Notes: generated by a model not told the origin, from the sequence alone. DNA of 64,000 nt from Ramlibacter agri (GCF_012927085.1 NZ_JABBFX010000001.1:434001-498000), one strand, 5' to 3'; positions 26,037-35,516 are shown, numbered from the stretch's first letter. A program made the numbers and translations.

Positions 26037-27110
26037 CTAGACGCGGCCGAAGGCGAAGCCGGTCGCCGCGGCGCTGCCTTCGACCTCGTCGATCAGGCGC
26101 GCCAGCGGCGCCAGTTCGCGGTAGCGGGCGGCTGTGGCGCGGATGTAGGCGATGAAGCGTGGCGCGTCGGCCAGGTACTTCGGCTTGCCGTCGCGCAGCG
26201 TCAGGCGGGCGAAGATGCCGGCCACCTTCAGGTGCCGCTGCAGGCCCATCCACTCCACCGCGCGGTAGAACTCGCCGAAGTCGCTGTCCACCGGCAGGCC
26301 GGCCTTCTGGGCCTTCTGCCAGTAGCGCACCGTGACGTCCAGCACGAACTCCTCGTCCCAGGACAGGAAGGCGTCGCGCATCAGGCAGGCGATGTCGTAG
26401 GTGATGGGCCCGTACACCGCGTCCTGGAAGTCCAGCACGCCCAGGCGCGGCTCCGCGGGGTCGCGCGGGATCATCAGGTTGCGCGGCATGAAGTCGCGGT
26501 GCACGTAGACGCTGGGCGCGGCCAGGTTGCGCTCGACGATCAGGCGGAACTGCGCGTCCAGCGTGTTGCGCTGGGCATCGGTCAGCGTGAGGCCTTTATG
26601 CTGCGCCAGGTACCAGTCCGGGAACAGCGCCAGCTCGCGGGCCAGCAGCGCCTGGTCGTAAGGCGGCAGCACGCCCGGCCGCGAGGCTTTCTGCCAGTCG
26701 ACAAGGGCGTCGACGGCGCGCATGTAAAGCGGGAGATTGGCGCGCGGCTGTTGCGCATCCACCACCTCGATCATGGTCTGCGTGCCCAGGTCGTCGAGGA
26801 GCATGAAGCCTTGCGGCTCGTCCCACTCCAGTACGCGCGGCACGTAAAGTCCGGCGGCAGCCAGCAGGGCGGCAACCTTGACGAAAGGCTTGCAGTCTTC
26901 CTTGTCGGGTGGGGCGTCCATCACGATGCGGCTGCCGCCGGCGGCGTCCACCCGCAGGTAGCGGCGGAAGCTGGCGTCGGCGGAAGCCGGCCGCAGGGTC
27001 GCGGGCTGGAGGCCGTGGCGCTCGGCAATGGAAGCCAGCCAGCCGGCGAATGCGGCTTCGCGCGCCGGATCGGGCCAGGTAACAGGGGGGAAAGACGCGG
27101 AATCGCTCAT
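26037..27110 (-). CDS. amgK: anomeric N-acetylmuramate/N-acetylglucosamine kinase AmgK-like
   Basis: The 357-residue aminoglycoside-phosphotransferase-fold kinase has the catalytic loop VHRDFMPRNLM (HxDxxxxN) and the metal site VLDFQDAVYGP. AmgK phosphorylates the sugars at the anomeric position in the MurU peptidoglycan recycling route. Location supports this: in Pseudomonas amgK-murU is beside lptD-surA, and here the gene is divergent from lptD, 66 bases away. No murU nucleotidyltransferase follows; rsmE does. So either murU is elsewhere or this homologue has another role. Confidence 0.78.
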   Translation of the reverse strand: MSDSASFPPVTWPDPAREAAFAGWLASIAERHGLQPATLRPASADASFRRYLRVDAAGGSRIVMDAPPDKEDCKPFVKVAALLAAAGLYVPRVLEWDEPQGFMLLDDLGTQTMIEVVDAQQPRANLPLYMRAVDALVDWQKASRPGVLPPYDQALLARELALFPDWYLAQHKGLTLTDAQRNTLDAQFRLIVERNLAAPSVYVHRDFMPRNLMIPRDPAEPRLGVLDFQDAVYGPITYDIACLMRDAFLSWDEEFVLDVTVRYWQKAQKAGLPVDSDFGEFYRAVEWMGLQRHLKVAGIFARLTLRDGKPKYLADAPRFIAYIRATAARYRELAPLARLIDEVEGSAAATGFAFGRV

Positions 27111-27176
27111 GGATAATCGATTCTACAAATCCAACCTGGCGCGCCGGACGGCCGGACCGCCAGGGGTCCACCCTTG

Positions 27177-29585
27177 ATGCACTACACCCGATTCCAGGCG
27201 TCGCGCGCCCGCTTTGCACTGACTCCGGTGGCCTTCGTCGCGGCCGCGTTGCTGCCCCTGGCGACGCGCGCGCAGGAGCAGCCCGAGGCCGCGCCGCAAC
27301 TGAAGCCCAGCCCGGTGCTGCGCGAGAACATCCCGGCGGACGTGCGCCCCCAGCTGCCCACCTTCGTCGAGGGCGACGCGATCCGCGGGCAGACCGACGT
27401 CCAGACCGAGGTCCAGGGCAATGCGGTGCTGCGCAAGGGTGACACGATCATCCGCGCCGACAAGCTCGAATACAACACGCCCAAGGACCTGGCCACCGCC
27501 ACCGGCAACGTCCACATCAACAAGGCCGGCACCATCTACGAAGGGCCGTTCCTCGAGCTGGAGGTGGATGCCTTCCACGGCTTCTTCAACGAGCCGCGCT
27601 ACCACTTCCTGCGCAACGACGCCTACGGCGAGGCGGAGCGCGTGGACTTCGAGGACGACAAGCACTCGATCATCCACCGGGCCACCTACACCACCTGCCA
27701 GCGCCGGCCCGGCCCGGACTGGATGCCGGACTGGATCCTGAAGGCCGACAAGATCACGCTGGACGACGACACCGACACCGGCGTGGCCACCGGCGCTGTG
27801 CTCAGTTTCTTCCGCGTCCCCATCCTCGGCCTGCCGGCCATGAGCTTCCCGCTGACGGACCAGCGCAAGTCGGGCGTGCTGCCGCCCACCATCGGCCTGG
27901 ACAACAAGAGCGGCGTCGAAGTCACTGTCCCCTACTACTGGAACATCGCGCCGAACCGCGACGCCACCATCTACCCGACGCTCATGAGCAAGCGCGGCGT
28001 GGACCTGGGCGGCGAGTTCCGCTACCTGGAGCCCAGCTACAACGGCATCTTCCGCGGCGACATCCTGCCCAATGACAAGCTGCGCGACATGGACCGCTGG
28101 GGCTACACCTACCAGCACACGCAAAGCTTCGCGCCCGCGGGCGGCGCCCTGGGCGGCGGCGCGCTGGCGCTGAACCTCAATCGCGTCAGCGACGACAACT
28201 ACTGGCGCGACTTCTCGCGCAACAGCTCGGTGCTGACGCAGCGCCTGCTGGCCGCCGACGGCACCCTGTCCTGGGGCATCGGCGACCTGAGCGTGTTCGC
28301 GCGCGAGCAGAAGTGGCAGACGCTGCAGGACGCGACCGCGCCCATCCTGCCGCCGTACGACCGCTCACCGCAGGTGCAGGCGCGCTACGTCAAGAACTCG
28401 CTGCCGGCCGGTTTCGAGTCGACCATCGAGGCCGACACCACCCGCTTCACGCGCACGCTGGACCCGATCGCGCAGACAGCCTTCGCCGCCACGCCGGAGT
28501 CGCTGCAGCCGAACGGCCAGCGCACCTACGGGCTGCTGCAGCTGTCGCGACCCTGGCAAGCGCCTGGCTGGTTCTTCGTGCCCAAGGCGCAGGTGCACGC
28601 GGCCCACTACGACCTGGACGCCACCAGCACCGCCAACGGCCGCACCGAAGACCGCGTGATCCCGACCTTCAGCCTCGACGGCGGCCTGGTCTTCGAGCGC
28701 AACACCAGCTACTTCGGCCGCGCCTTCCTGCAGACGCTGGAGCCGCGCGCCTTCTACACCTACACGCCGTTCCGCGACCAGACCAACCTGCCGAACTACG
28801 ACTCGGCGCTGAACGACTTCAACTTCGCGACGATCTGGACCGAGAACGCCTTCGGCGGCAACGACCGCATCTCCGACGGCAACCTGCTGACGCTGGGCGC
28901 CACCAGCCGCCTGCTGGACCCGGACACCGGCGCCGAGGCGGCCAAGTTCGGCATCGCCCAGCGCGTGCGCTTCAAGGACCAACTGGTGACGCTGCCGGGC
29001 GGCACACCGGTCAGCGAGCGCCTGTCGGACCTGCTGTTCGGGGTGTCGGCCAACCTGGTGCCGTCCTGGAGCGTGGATTCCACGGTGGAATACAACCCGA
29101 AGACCAACCGGTCGATCCGCTCCACCATCGGCGCGCGCTACTCGCCGAAGAACTACCACGTGATCACCGCCGCCTACCGCCTGAACCGCATCGCGCCGGG
29201 CAGCGAGCAGATGGACGTGGGCTGGCAATGGCCGCTGAACGACTTGTGGGGCGACAAGGGCCAGGAACTGGGCCCCGGCCGCGGCGAAGGCGAAGGGCGC
29301 TGGTACAGCGTCGGCCGCATGAACTACGACATGCAGGCCAAGAAACTGGTCGATGCGGTGGTGGGACTGGAATACGATGCGGGCTGCTGGATCGGGCGGG
29401 TCGTGGTGGAACGCCTCCAGGCCGGCACGACCCAGGCGAACAAGCGCGTCCTGTTCCAGATCGAATTCGTGGGCCTGAGCCGCCTGGGTTCGAACGCCTT
29501 GCAGTCGCTGAAGGAAAATATCCCGCGTTACCAATTCCTGCGCGAGCAGGTGCTGCCGCCCAGCCGGTTCAGCAATTACGACTAG
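27177..29585 (+). CDS. lptD: LPS-assembly protein LptD
   Basis: LptD forms the outer-membrane barrel that, with LptE, inserts LPS into the outer leaflet. The 802-residue product has a signal peptide (cut after about residue 32, near ATRAQ), an N-terminal jellyroll domain (VRPQLPTFVEGDAIRGQ, RADKLEYNTPKDLATATGNVHI) and a long C-terminal beta-barrel with alternating aromatic strands. Cysteines in TTCQRRPG and AGCWIGR may form the structural disulfide. The ATG at 27177 follows a TTG codon that is an unlikely start. It heads lptD-surA and is divergent from amgK. Confidence 0.95.
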   Translation: MHYTRFQASRARFALTPVAFVAAALLPLATRAQEQPEAAPQLKPSPVLRENIPADVRPQLPTFVEGDAIRGQTDVQTEVQGNAVLRKGDTIIRADKLEYNTPKDLATATGNVHINKAGTIYEGPFLELEVDAFHGFFNEPRYHFLRNDAYGEAERVDFEDDKHSIIHRATYTTCQRRPGPDWMPDWILKADKITLDDDTDTGVATGAVLSFFRVPILGLPAMSFPLTDQRKSGVLPPTIGLDNKSGVEVTVPYYWNIAPNRDATIYPTLMSKRGVDLGGEFRYLEPSYNGIFRGDILPNDKLRDMDRWGYTYQHTQSFAPAGGALGGGALALNLNRVSDDNYWRDFSRNSSVLTQRLLAADGTLSWGIGDLSVFAREQKWQTLQDATAPILPPYDRSPQVQARYVKNSLPAGFESTIEADTTRFTRTLDPIAQTAFAATPESLQPNGQRTYGLLQLSRPWQAPGWFFVPKAQVHAAHYDLDATSTANGRTEDRVIPTFSLDGGLVFERNTSYFGRAFLQTLEPRAFYTYTPFRDQTNLPNYDSALNDFNFATIWTENAFGGNDRISDGNLLTLGATSRLLDPDTGAEAAKFGIAQRVRFKDQLVTLPGGTPVSERLSDLLFGVSANLVPSWSVDSTVEYNPKTNRSIRSTIGARYSPKNYHVITAAYRLNRIAPGSEQMDVGWQWPLNDLWGDKGQELGPGRGEGEGRWYSVGRMNYDMQAKKLVDAVVGLEYDAGCWIGRVVVERLQAGTTQANKRVLFQIEFVGLSRLGSNALQSLKENIPRYQFLREQVLPPSRFSNYD

Positions 29586-29587
29586 AC

Positions 29588-30964
29588 ATGCCTCCGATGA
29601 TGAAAAAGCTTTCCCTGGCCCTCCTGGCCGCCGTCCTCGCCGCCTCCGCGGCGGCGCAGGGCCTGCGCGCGACGCCGCAGCTGGGCCCGGGCCGCCTCGG
29701 CGCCGAACCCGTGCAGCGCGGGCCGCAGGCGGCCGACTTCATCGTGGCCGTGGTCAATTCCGAGCCGATCACCAACAACGAGGTGCGCCTGCGCATGGTG
29801 CGCTACGAGCAGCAGCTGGCGCAGCAGGGCTCGCCGATGCCGCCGCGCACGCAGCTGGCACGCGAGGTGCTGGAACGCCTGATCACCGAGAAGGCGCAGC
29901 TGCAGCTGGCCAAGGAAACCGGCGTCCGGGCCGACGACGCCACGGTGGACCTGGCGGAGCAGAACGTGGCCCGCCAGAACAACATCGAGGTGCCCGAACT
30001 GCGCCAGCGCGTCGTCGCCTCCGGCACGACGGTTGCGCAGTTCCGCGATGACCTGCGCAACCAGATCCTGCTGCAGCGCCTGCGCGATCGCGAGCTGGAG
30101 CCGCGCTCCAAGGTGAGCGAGGCCGACATCGACGCCTTCCTGCGCGAGCAGGAGTCGGGCGTGAGCGACACCAACAGCACCGAGCTGAACCTGCAGCACA
30201 TCCTGGTCGTCGTGCCCGAAGGCGCACCCGCCAGCGAGGTGGCGCAGCGGCAGGCCAAGGCCATGAAGCTGCTGGAACGCGCCCGGGCCGGCGAGGACTT
30301 CACGCAGCTGGCGCGCGACAACTCCGACGCCGCCGGCGCGGCGCAGAACGGCGGCCAGATCGGCCTGCGCGCGGCCGACCGGCTGCCGCAGCTGTTCGTG
30401 GACGTCACCAAGGACCTGAAGGAAGGCCAGATCAGCGACGTGGTGCGCTCGTCGGCCGGCTTCCACATCGTCAAGGTGCTGGAGAAGCGCCAGGCCACGC
30501 GCGCCGGCATTTCGGTGACGCAAAGCCATGCCCGCCACATCCTGCTGCGGGCCGGCCCCAACCTGAGCGAGACGCAGGCCATCCAGCGGCTGGCGGACTT
30601 CAAGAAGCGCATCGAGGGCGGCACGGCCACCTTCGCCGAGCTGGCGCGCGACAACTCGCAGGACGCCAGCGCCAAGAACGGCGGCGACCTGGGCTGGGCC
30701 AGCCCGGGCATGTTCGTGCCGGAGTTCGAGGACGTGCTGAACGCGCTGGCGCCCGGCCAGATCTCCGACCCGGTGGTCAGCCGCTTCGGCATCCACCTGA
30801 TCCAGCTGATCGAGCGGCGCCAGAACACCCTGGGCCCGAAGGAGCAGCGCGAGGTGGCGCGCAACCTGGTGAAAGAGAAGAAGCTGGACGAAGCCTACGT
30901 GCGCTGGTCGCAGGAAGTGCGCGGCCGGGCGTACGTGGAATACAGGGAGCCCCCCGTTCTGTGA
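29588..30964 (+). CDS. surA: periplasmic peptidyl-prolyl isomerase SurA
   Basis: SurA is the main periplasmic chaperone for outer-membrane proteins, LptD included. The 458-residue product has a signal peptide ([20 protein letters not shown]), an N-terminal SurA_N domain (DFIVAVVNSEPITNNEVRLR), and two parvulin (PpiC) domains at about residues 195-300 and 315-405, each with the family core (LQHILVVVPE; ARHILLRAGP, then GGDLGWASPGMFVPEFE). It starts three bases after the lptD stop. A small inverted-repeat element separates it from rsmA. Confidence 0.95.
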   Translation: MPPMMKKLSLALLAAVLAASAAAQGLRATPQLGPGRLGAEPVQRGPQAADFIVAVVNSEPITNNEVRLRMVRYEQQLAQQGSPMPPRTQLAREVLERLITEKAQLQLAKETGVRADDATVDLAEQNVARQNNIEVPELRQRVVASGTTVAQFRDDLRNQILLQRLRDRELEPRSKVSEADIDAFLREQESGVSDTNSTELNLQHILVVVPEGAPASEVAQRQAKAMKLLERARAGEDFTQLARDNSDAAGAAQNGGQIGLRAADRLPQLFVDVTKDLKEGQISDVVRSSAGFHIVKVLEKRQATRAGISVTQSHARHILLRAGPNLSETQAIQRLADFKKRIEGGTATFAELARDNSQDASAKNGGDLGWASPGMFVPEFEDVLNALAPGQISDPVVSRFGIHLIQLIERRQNTLGPKEQREVARNLVKEKKLDEAYVRWSQEVRGRAYVEYREPPVL

Positions 30965-30966
30965 CC

Positions 30967-31042
30967 TGGGGGTCAGATCCCAATTCACGACGATCATGTT
31001 TGAGGCCGAGATACCGGTGAACGAAATTGGGCTCTGACCCCC
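30967..31042. mobile_element. small inverted-repeat element (REP/MITE-like)
   Basis: GGGGGTCAGATCCCAATT (30968-30985) and AATTGGGCTCTGACCCCC (31025-31042) are terminal inverted repeats with one mismatch, enclosing 39 bases. Such GGGGTCAGA ends are common at the edges of REP-associated tyrosine transposase units and their non-coding derivatives. No transposase is present here. The element fills nearly the whole surA-rsmA gap, and the only in-frame rsmA start codon (TTG at 31027) is inside its right end. Confidence 0.75.
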
Positions 31043-31809
31043 ACCGTTCGAAGCACGTCGCGCGCAAGCGCTTCGGGCAGCATTTCCTGTCCGACCAGGG
31101 GATCATCGACGCGATCGTGCGCGAGATCGATCCGCGGCCCGGCCAGCCCATGGTGGAGATCGGCCCGGGCCTCGCCGCCCTCACCCAGCCGCTGGTGGAG
31201 CGCCTGGGCAAGCTGGCCGTCATCGAGCTCGATCGCGACCTCGCCGCGCGGCTGCGCCAGCACGCGCAGCTGGACGTGGTGGAGGCCGACGTGCTGAAGG
31301 TGGACTTCACGGCGCTGGCGCGGGAGCGCGGCGTGCCCAAGCTGCGCGTGGTCGGCAACCTGCCGTACAACATCTCCAGCCCCATCCTGTTCCACCTGCT
31401 GCAGCACGTGGGCCACGTGCAGGACCAGCACTTCATGCTGCAGAAGGAAGTGATCGACCGCATGGTGGCCGCGCCGGCGACGTCCGACTACGGGCGGCTG
31501 TCGGTGATGCTGCAGTGGCGCTACGCGATGGAGGACGTGCTGTTCGTGCCGCCGGAATCCTTCGACCCGCCGCCGCGGGTGGACAGCGCGGTGGTGCGCA
31601 TGGTGCCCTACGACCAGCCGGCCGTCGTCGACGAGGCGCTGCTGTCCGAGCTGGTGCAGGTGGCCTTCAGCCAGCGGCGCAAGATCCTGCGCAATACGCT
31701 GGGGAAGTGGCTGGAGGAGAAAGGCTTTGCCGGCGAGTTCGACGTGCAGCGCCGGGCCGAGGAAGTGGCGGTGGCGGAGTACGTTGCCGTGGCCCAGGCC
31801 CTGGCGTGA
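31027..31809 (+). CDS. rsmA: 16S rRNA dimethyladenosine transferase RsmA (KsgA)
   Basis: RsmA dimethylates A1518 and A1519 of 16S rRNA in late 30S assembly. The 260-residue product has [19 protein letters not shown] at the N-terminus, the SAM motif [12 protein letters not shown], the catalytic NLPYNISSP, and [13 protein letters not shown] in the C-terminal domain. The only in-frame start is TTG at 31027, with GGTGA six bases upstream; both lie in the inverted-repeat element. The first residues (GSDPHRS) are therefore element-derived and unlike the usual short leader. The surA-rsmA order is normal. Confidence 0.93.
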   Translation: MGSDPHRSKHVARKRFGQHFLSDQGIIDAIVREIDPRPGQPMVEIGPGLAALTQPLVERLGKLAVIELDRDLAARLRQHAQLDVVEADVLKVDFTALARERGVPKLRVVGNLPYNISSPILFHLLQHVGHVQDQHFMLQKEVIDRMVAAPATSDYGRLSVMLQWRYAMEDVLFVPPESFDPPPRVDSAVVRMVPYDQPAVVDEALLSELVQVAFSQRRKILRNTLGKWLEEKGFAGEFDVQRRAEEVAVAEYVAVAQALA

Positions 31810-31811
31810 GT

Positions 31812-31848
31812 GTCGTCATCCCCGCGGAGGCGGGGAACCAGGGCGCCC
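31812..31848. repeat. half-copy dRS3-like repeat after rsmA
   Basis: GTCGTCATCCCCGCGGAGGC, continuing GGGGAACCAGGGCGCCC, begins three bases after the rsmA stop. It has the CCCCGC..GCGGGG inverted repeat and CCAGGGCGCC tail shared with the copy at 20173, but only the first half of that unit. A separate terminator follows. Confidence 0.8.
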
Positions 31849-31854
31849 AAAGAA

Positions 31855-31882
31855 AAAGCCCCGCAGTTGCGGGGCTTTGTTT
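31855..31882 (+). terminator. rho-independent terminator after rsmA
   Basis: AAAGCCCCGC and GCGGGGCTTT form a 10-bp perfect stem around AGTT, followed by GTTT. Its flanking A-run also makes it usable from the minus strand, where the barstar-like unit ends. Confidence 0.88.
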
Positions 31883-31895
31883 CGTGCCTGATCGA

Positions 31896-32071
31896 TCAGG
31901 CCGCCGCGAGCCAGTAACCCGCGTTGAACGGGCTGCTCATTCGCAGCGCCAGCGGGGAGACGTCCAGGATCTTGTCCGTGGGCATCTTCTCGCCATCGGC
32001 GACCGGCTGTTGCACGGGTTCGCCCTGGGCCTCGTTCGCCCGTTCCGCTTGGCCTTGTTGTGCGGAACGGG
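31896..32071 (-). pseudogene. coding-like tail after the barstar stop codon
   Basis: Directly after the barstar-like gene's TAG, a different minus-strand frame stays open for about 58 codons to a TGA at 31896-31898. It reads like real protein with third-position GC bias: ...VADGEKMPTDKILDVSPLAL..., ending FNAGYWLAAA. No good start codon or SD lies at its beginning. It may be the natural C-terminal extension of the barstar protein cut off by a frameshift near the TTCTATTCTTTTCGG run, or a separate degraded gene. It was not recognised as a known family. Confidence 0.45.
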
Positions 32072-32551
32072 CTACCGAAAAGAATAGAAACAGCGGAAGG
32101 GGACTTTTCGGTCCGCCCAGTAATCGGCGGTGTCGCGGAAGATGTCCAGCAGCTGCTCGCGGCCTTCCTTGTCGAACTTGCCGTTGGCGGGAATGTGTTC
32201 CAGCACCACGATGAAGCCCGGCTGCGGGCCCGACTTGTGCAGCGGGTCGGTCATGCAGTCGTACAGCGCGTCGAAGTTCTTGCCGAAGTGCGCCGGGAAG
32301 GTGAACTGCTGGGCGATCATGTCCAGCACGTCCTGCTTGCTCATGGCCATGGCCAGGTTGGCGTACAGGAAATGCTGGCCCAGTTTCGTCGCGGTCTCCT
32401 GCAGGTCCTGCACGCGGAACGCGCGGATGGACTGCACGATGTTGCTGCGCACGCCTTTCAGCGGCGTTTCGGAAATGTCAGGACGAAGTGGCTGCTGTTC
32501 CATCTCCGTGTCTTTCTCGGTAGTCAAAAACTCTTCCCGCTTCATCTTCAT
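32072..32551 (-). CDS. barstar-family ribonuclease inhibitor
   Basis: The 159-residue product has the barstar fold signature: FTFPAHFGKNFDALYDCMTD, matching the barstar segment that inserts acidic residues into the RNase active site, followed by FIVVLEHI and REQLLDIFRDTADYWADR. It lies seven bases downstream of a secreted barnase-like gene, the classic toxin-inhibitor order. An N-terminal extension of about 40 residues precedes the domain; the true start may be the Met at MEQQPLRPD. The gene ends CFYSFR just before a coding-like tail in another frame. Confidence 0.85.
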   Translation of the reverse strand: MKMKREEFLTTEKDTEMEQQPLRPDISETPLKGVRSNIVQSIRAFRVQDLQETATKLGQHFLYANLAMAMSKQDVLDMIAQQFTFPAHFGKNFDALYDCMTDPLHKSGPQPGFIVVLEHIPANGKFDKEGREQLLDIFRDTADYWADRKVPFRCFYSFR

Positions 32552-32558
32552 GCTCGGG

Positions 32559-33029
32559 TCACTCCACGATCTTGCGAAAACTGGCGTAATGGTCTGCGGT
32601 GTAGTAGCAGGCGTGCGGTACCTTCGCGGGGCCGCCGCACACGATGCGTCGGGCACCCCGGTCGCGCGCACCCGGCGTTTCCACGGTGTATTCGCGGTAG
32701 TAGCCGCGCTTTTCGGGCGGGAGCATCCGCTCCCTGTTGCCGAACACCGTGCCGTCCTTTTCATGCAGGAACGGCCCGCCTCGCCGGATGCGTTCGTAGG
32801 TCTCCCGGCCCTGCGGTGGCAGTTCCACCACCGCGATGACGGCGACTTCGCCCGCTTTCCACTGCTGCTCCCAGGCTTGCGCGTGGGACATCCCGAGCAT
32901 CGTCGCCGCCACAAGTGCGCTAGTGAGCGCAAACTTGAGGGCTTGGAGACGGGATTGGAGCGGACCTTCTCGGGAGATCTTCAAGGGCACCACCCTTTGG
33001 CTTTCCGCCGCTGGGCCTCTCAACTTCAC
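32559..33029 (-). CDS. secreted barnase-like ribonuclease
   Basis: The 156-residue product (GTG start with AGGA about nine bases upstream) has a signal-peptide-like segment (ALKFALTSALVAATMLGMSHAQA) and a ribonuclease N1/T1 domain. The domain shows REYTVETPG (catalytic Glu), RDRGARRIVCGG (Arg) and the final TADHYASFRKI, which matches the barnase C-terminus with its catalytic His. A TTG at 32984 is an alternative start. Barnase-type enzymes cut RNA after guanine and are exported; the linked barstar would protect the cytoplasm. The pair lies downstream of the maeB terminator. Confidence 0.85.
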   Translation of the reverse strand: MKLRGPAAESQRVVPLKISREGPLQSRLQALKFALTSALVAATMLGMSHAQAWEQQWKAGEVAVIAVVELPPQGRETYERIRRGGPFLHEKDGTVFGNRERMLPPEKRGYYREYTVETPGARDRGARRIVCGGPAKVPHACYYTADHYASFRKIVE

Positions 33030-33122
33030 CCGGCTTATCCTGCCGCCGGGACTGCTTCAAACCCCGGGTTTACCCGGACCTTTCAAGCCCGGTAGTGTGA
33101 CCGATGTGTCACCAAAAGGCAA

Positions 33123-33151
33123 GCCCGGTGCCCAAAAATTGGGCACCGGGC
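33123..33151 (-). terminator. terminator after maeB
   Basis: GCCCGGTGCCC and GGGCACCGGGC form an 11-bp perfect stem around AATTTTT on the minus strand, followed by TTGCCTTTT. It sits about 60 bases past the maeB stop and before the RNase-barstar unit, so those genes likely have their own promoter in 33030-33120, which I could not define. Confidence 0.8.
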
Positions 33152-33209
33152 AAGGCTTTTCGAAGCGGCGAGTGCTGACTTAAGTTAGCGCCCGCTTGGT
33201 GGGAAGAGC

Positions 33210-35516
33210 TTAACGGGCGGCGTTTGCGTCCGCGACCGTCAAAGCTGTCATATTGACGATCCGCCGAACGGTCGTGCTGGCCGTCAGGATGTGCACCGGT
33301 TTGGCGGCACCGAGCAGCACCGGGCCGATGGCGATGTTGCCGCCGGCCGCCGTCTTCAGCAGGTTGTAGGAAATGTTGGCAGCGTCGATGTTCGGCAGCA
33401 CCAGCAGGTTGGCGTCGCCGGACAGGGTGCTGTGGGGCATGATCTGCGCGCGGGCCTGGCCGTCCAGTGCCACGTCGCCGTGCATCTCGCCGTCCACTTC
33501 CAGCCAGGGCGCGGTGGTACGCAGCATTTCCAGTGTCTCGCGCATCTTGTGCGCGCTGGGCTGGTTGCTGCTGCCGAAGTTGGAGTGCGACAGCAGCGCC
33601 GCCTTCGGCTTCAGGCCGAAGCGCATCATCTCCTCGGCCGCCATGATCGTGATCTCCGCCAGCTGCGCCGCCGTCGGGTCGTAGTTGACGTGCGTGTCCA
33701 CCAGGAAGACCTGCCGGTTCGGCAGCATCAGGCCGTTCATGCAGGCGTAGGTGTTGACGCCCGGGCGCTTGCCGATCACCTGCTCGATGTACTGCAGGTG
33801 CAGCGAGGTGATGCCCCAGGTGCCGCAGATCAGGCCGTCGACCTGGTCCTTCTGCAGCAGCATCGAGCCGATCAGCGTCAGGCGCCGGCGCATCTCGATC
33901 TTGGCCATCTGCACCGTCACGCCCTTGCGCTCGGTCATGCGGTGGTAGGTCTGCCAGAAGTCGCGGTAGCGATCGTCGTAGTCGGTGTCGACCACGTCGA
34001 AGTCGCGGCCCTGCTGCAGGCGCAGGCCGAACTTCTCGACGCGCTGGGCGATCACCTTGGCGCGGCCGATCAGGGTGGGCCGGGCGACGCCCTCGTCCAC
34101 CACGATCTGCGCGGCGCGCAGCACGCGCTCTTCCTCGCCCTCGCTGAAAGCCACGCGCTTGCGCGGCGCGCTCTTGGCCAGCGCGAAGATCGGCTTCATG
34201 GTGGTGCCGGACGCGTAGACGAAGCTTTGCAGCTTCTCGCGGTAGGCATCCATGTCCTGGATCGGGCGCGCCGCCACGCCGCTGTCCGCGGCCGCCTTGG
34301 CCACCGCCGGCGCGATCTTCATCATCAGGCGCGGGTCGAAGGGCTTCGGGATCAGGTATTCGGCGCCGAAGGACAGCTGCTGGCCCGCATAGGCCGCCGC
34401 CACCACTTCGCTCTGCTCCGCCTGCGCCAGTTCGGCGATGGCGTGCACCGCGGCGATCTCCATTTCCATGGTGATCGTCGTCGCGCCGCTATCCAGCGCG
34501 CCGCGGAAGATGTACGGGAAGCACAGGACGTTGTTGACCTGGTTCGGGTAATCGGTGCGGCCGGTGGCGATGATGCAGTCGGGCCGCGCCGCCTTGGCGT
34601 CTTCCGGGGCGATTTCCGGGTTGGGGTTCGCCAGGGCCAGGATCAGCGGGTCGGCCGCCATCTTCTTGACCATCTCCGCCTTCAGCACGCCGCCGGCAGA
34701 CAGGCCGAGGAACACGTCGGCGCCCTCGATCACCTCGGTGAGCGTGCGCGCCTTGACGTCCTGCGCGAACTGCTCCTTGTCCGGGTCCATCAGCTCCTTG
34801 CGGCCCTTGTAGACCACGCCGGCGAGGTCGGTCACGTAGATGTTCTCGCGCGGCAGGCCCAGCTTCAGCAGCAGGCCCAGGCAGGCCAGCGCCGCGGCGC
34901 CGGCGCCGGAGGTCACCAGCTTGACCTTGGTGATGTCCTTGCCGACGACCTTCAGGCCGTTCAGGATGGCGGCGCCGACGACGATGGCGGTGCCGTGCTG
35001 GTCGTCGTGGAAGACCGGGATCTTCATGCGCTCGCGCAGCTTGCGCTCCACGTAGAAGCAGTCCGGCGCCTTGATGTCTTCGAGGTTGATGCCGCCGAAG
35101 GTGGGCTCCAGCGCGGCGATCACGTCGACCAGCTTGTCCAGGTTGTCCTTCTCGGCGATCTCGATGTCGAAGACATCGATGCCGGCGAACTTCTTGAACA
35201 GGACGCCCTTGCCCTCCATCACCGGCTTGGCGGCCAGCGGGCCGATGTCGCCCAGGCCCAGCACCGCGGTGCCGTTGGTGATGACCGCCACCAGGTTGCC
35301 CCGGGCGGTGTAGCGGAAGGCGTTGGCGGGATCCTTGACGATCTCTTCGCAGGGCGCCGCGACGCCGGGCGAATACGCCAGCGCCAGGTCGTACTGGTTG
35401 ATCAGCTGCTTGGTCGCCGAGATGGCGATCTTGCCGGGCGTCGGGATCTCGTGGTACTTGAGCGCCGCTTCGCGCAACAGGGCGCGTTTGTCGGGCTTGG
35501 CGGGGGTATCGGACAT
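33210..35516 (-). CDS. maeB: NADP-dependent malic enzyme (MaeB type)
   Basis: MaeB oxidatively decarboxylates malate to pyruvate with NADP, supplying NADPH and pyruvate. The 768-residue product has the malic enzyme domains ([38 protein letters not shown], then the Rossmann segment [17 protein letters not shown]) and a C-terminal phosphotransacetylase-like domain from about residue 440 ([24 protein letters not shown]), which is regulatory in this class. The ATG at 35516 has AGGAG nine bases upstream. It is transcribed alone, divergent from the polyene cluster. Confidence 0.95.
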   Translation of the reverse strand: MSDTPAKPDKRALLREAALKYHEIPTPGKIAISATKQLINQYDLALAYSPGVAAPCEEIVKDPANAFRYTARGNLVAVITNGTAVLGLGDIGPLAAKPVMEGKGVLFKKFAGIDVFDIEIAEKDNLDKLVDVIAALEPTFGGINLEDIKAPDCFYVERKLRERMKIPVFHDDQHGTAIVVGAAILNGLKVVGKDITKVKLVTSGAGAAALACLGLLLKLGLPRENIYVTDLAGVVYKGRKELMDPDKEQFAQDVKARTLTEVIEGADVFLGLSAGGVLKAEMVKKMAADPLILALANPNPEIAPEDAKAARPDCIIATGRTDYPNQVNNVLCFPYIFRGALDSGATTITMEMEIAAVHAIAELAQAEQSEVVAAAYAGQQLSFGAEYLIPKPFDPRLMMKIAPAVAKAAADSGVAARPIQDMDAYREKLQSFVYASGTTMKPIFALAKSAPRKRVAFSEGEEERVLRAAQIVVDEGVARPTLIGRAKVIAQRVEKFGLRLQQGRDFDVVDTDYDDRYRDFWQTYHRMTERKGVTVQMAKIEMRRRLTLIGSMLLQKDQVDGLICGTWGITSLHLQYIEQVIGKRPGVNTYACMNGLMLPNRQVFLVDTHVNYDPTAAQLAEITIMAAEEMMRFGLKPKAALLSHSNFGSSNQPSAHKMRETLEMLRTTAPWLEVDGEMHGDVALDGQARAQIMPHSTLSGDANLLVLPNIDAANISYNLLKTAAGGNIAIGPVLLGAAKPVHILTASTTVRRIVNMTALTVADANAAR

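Noticed and set aside
30990-31026. Transposase fragment inside the inverted-repeat element
   Set aside because: Only about 39 bases separate the terminal repeats, too short to show coding homology.
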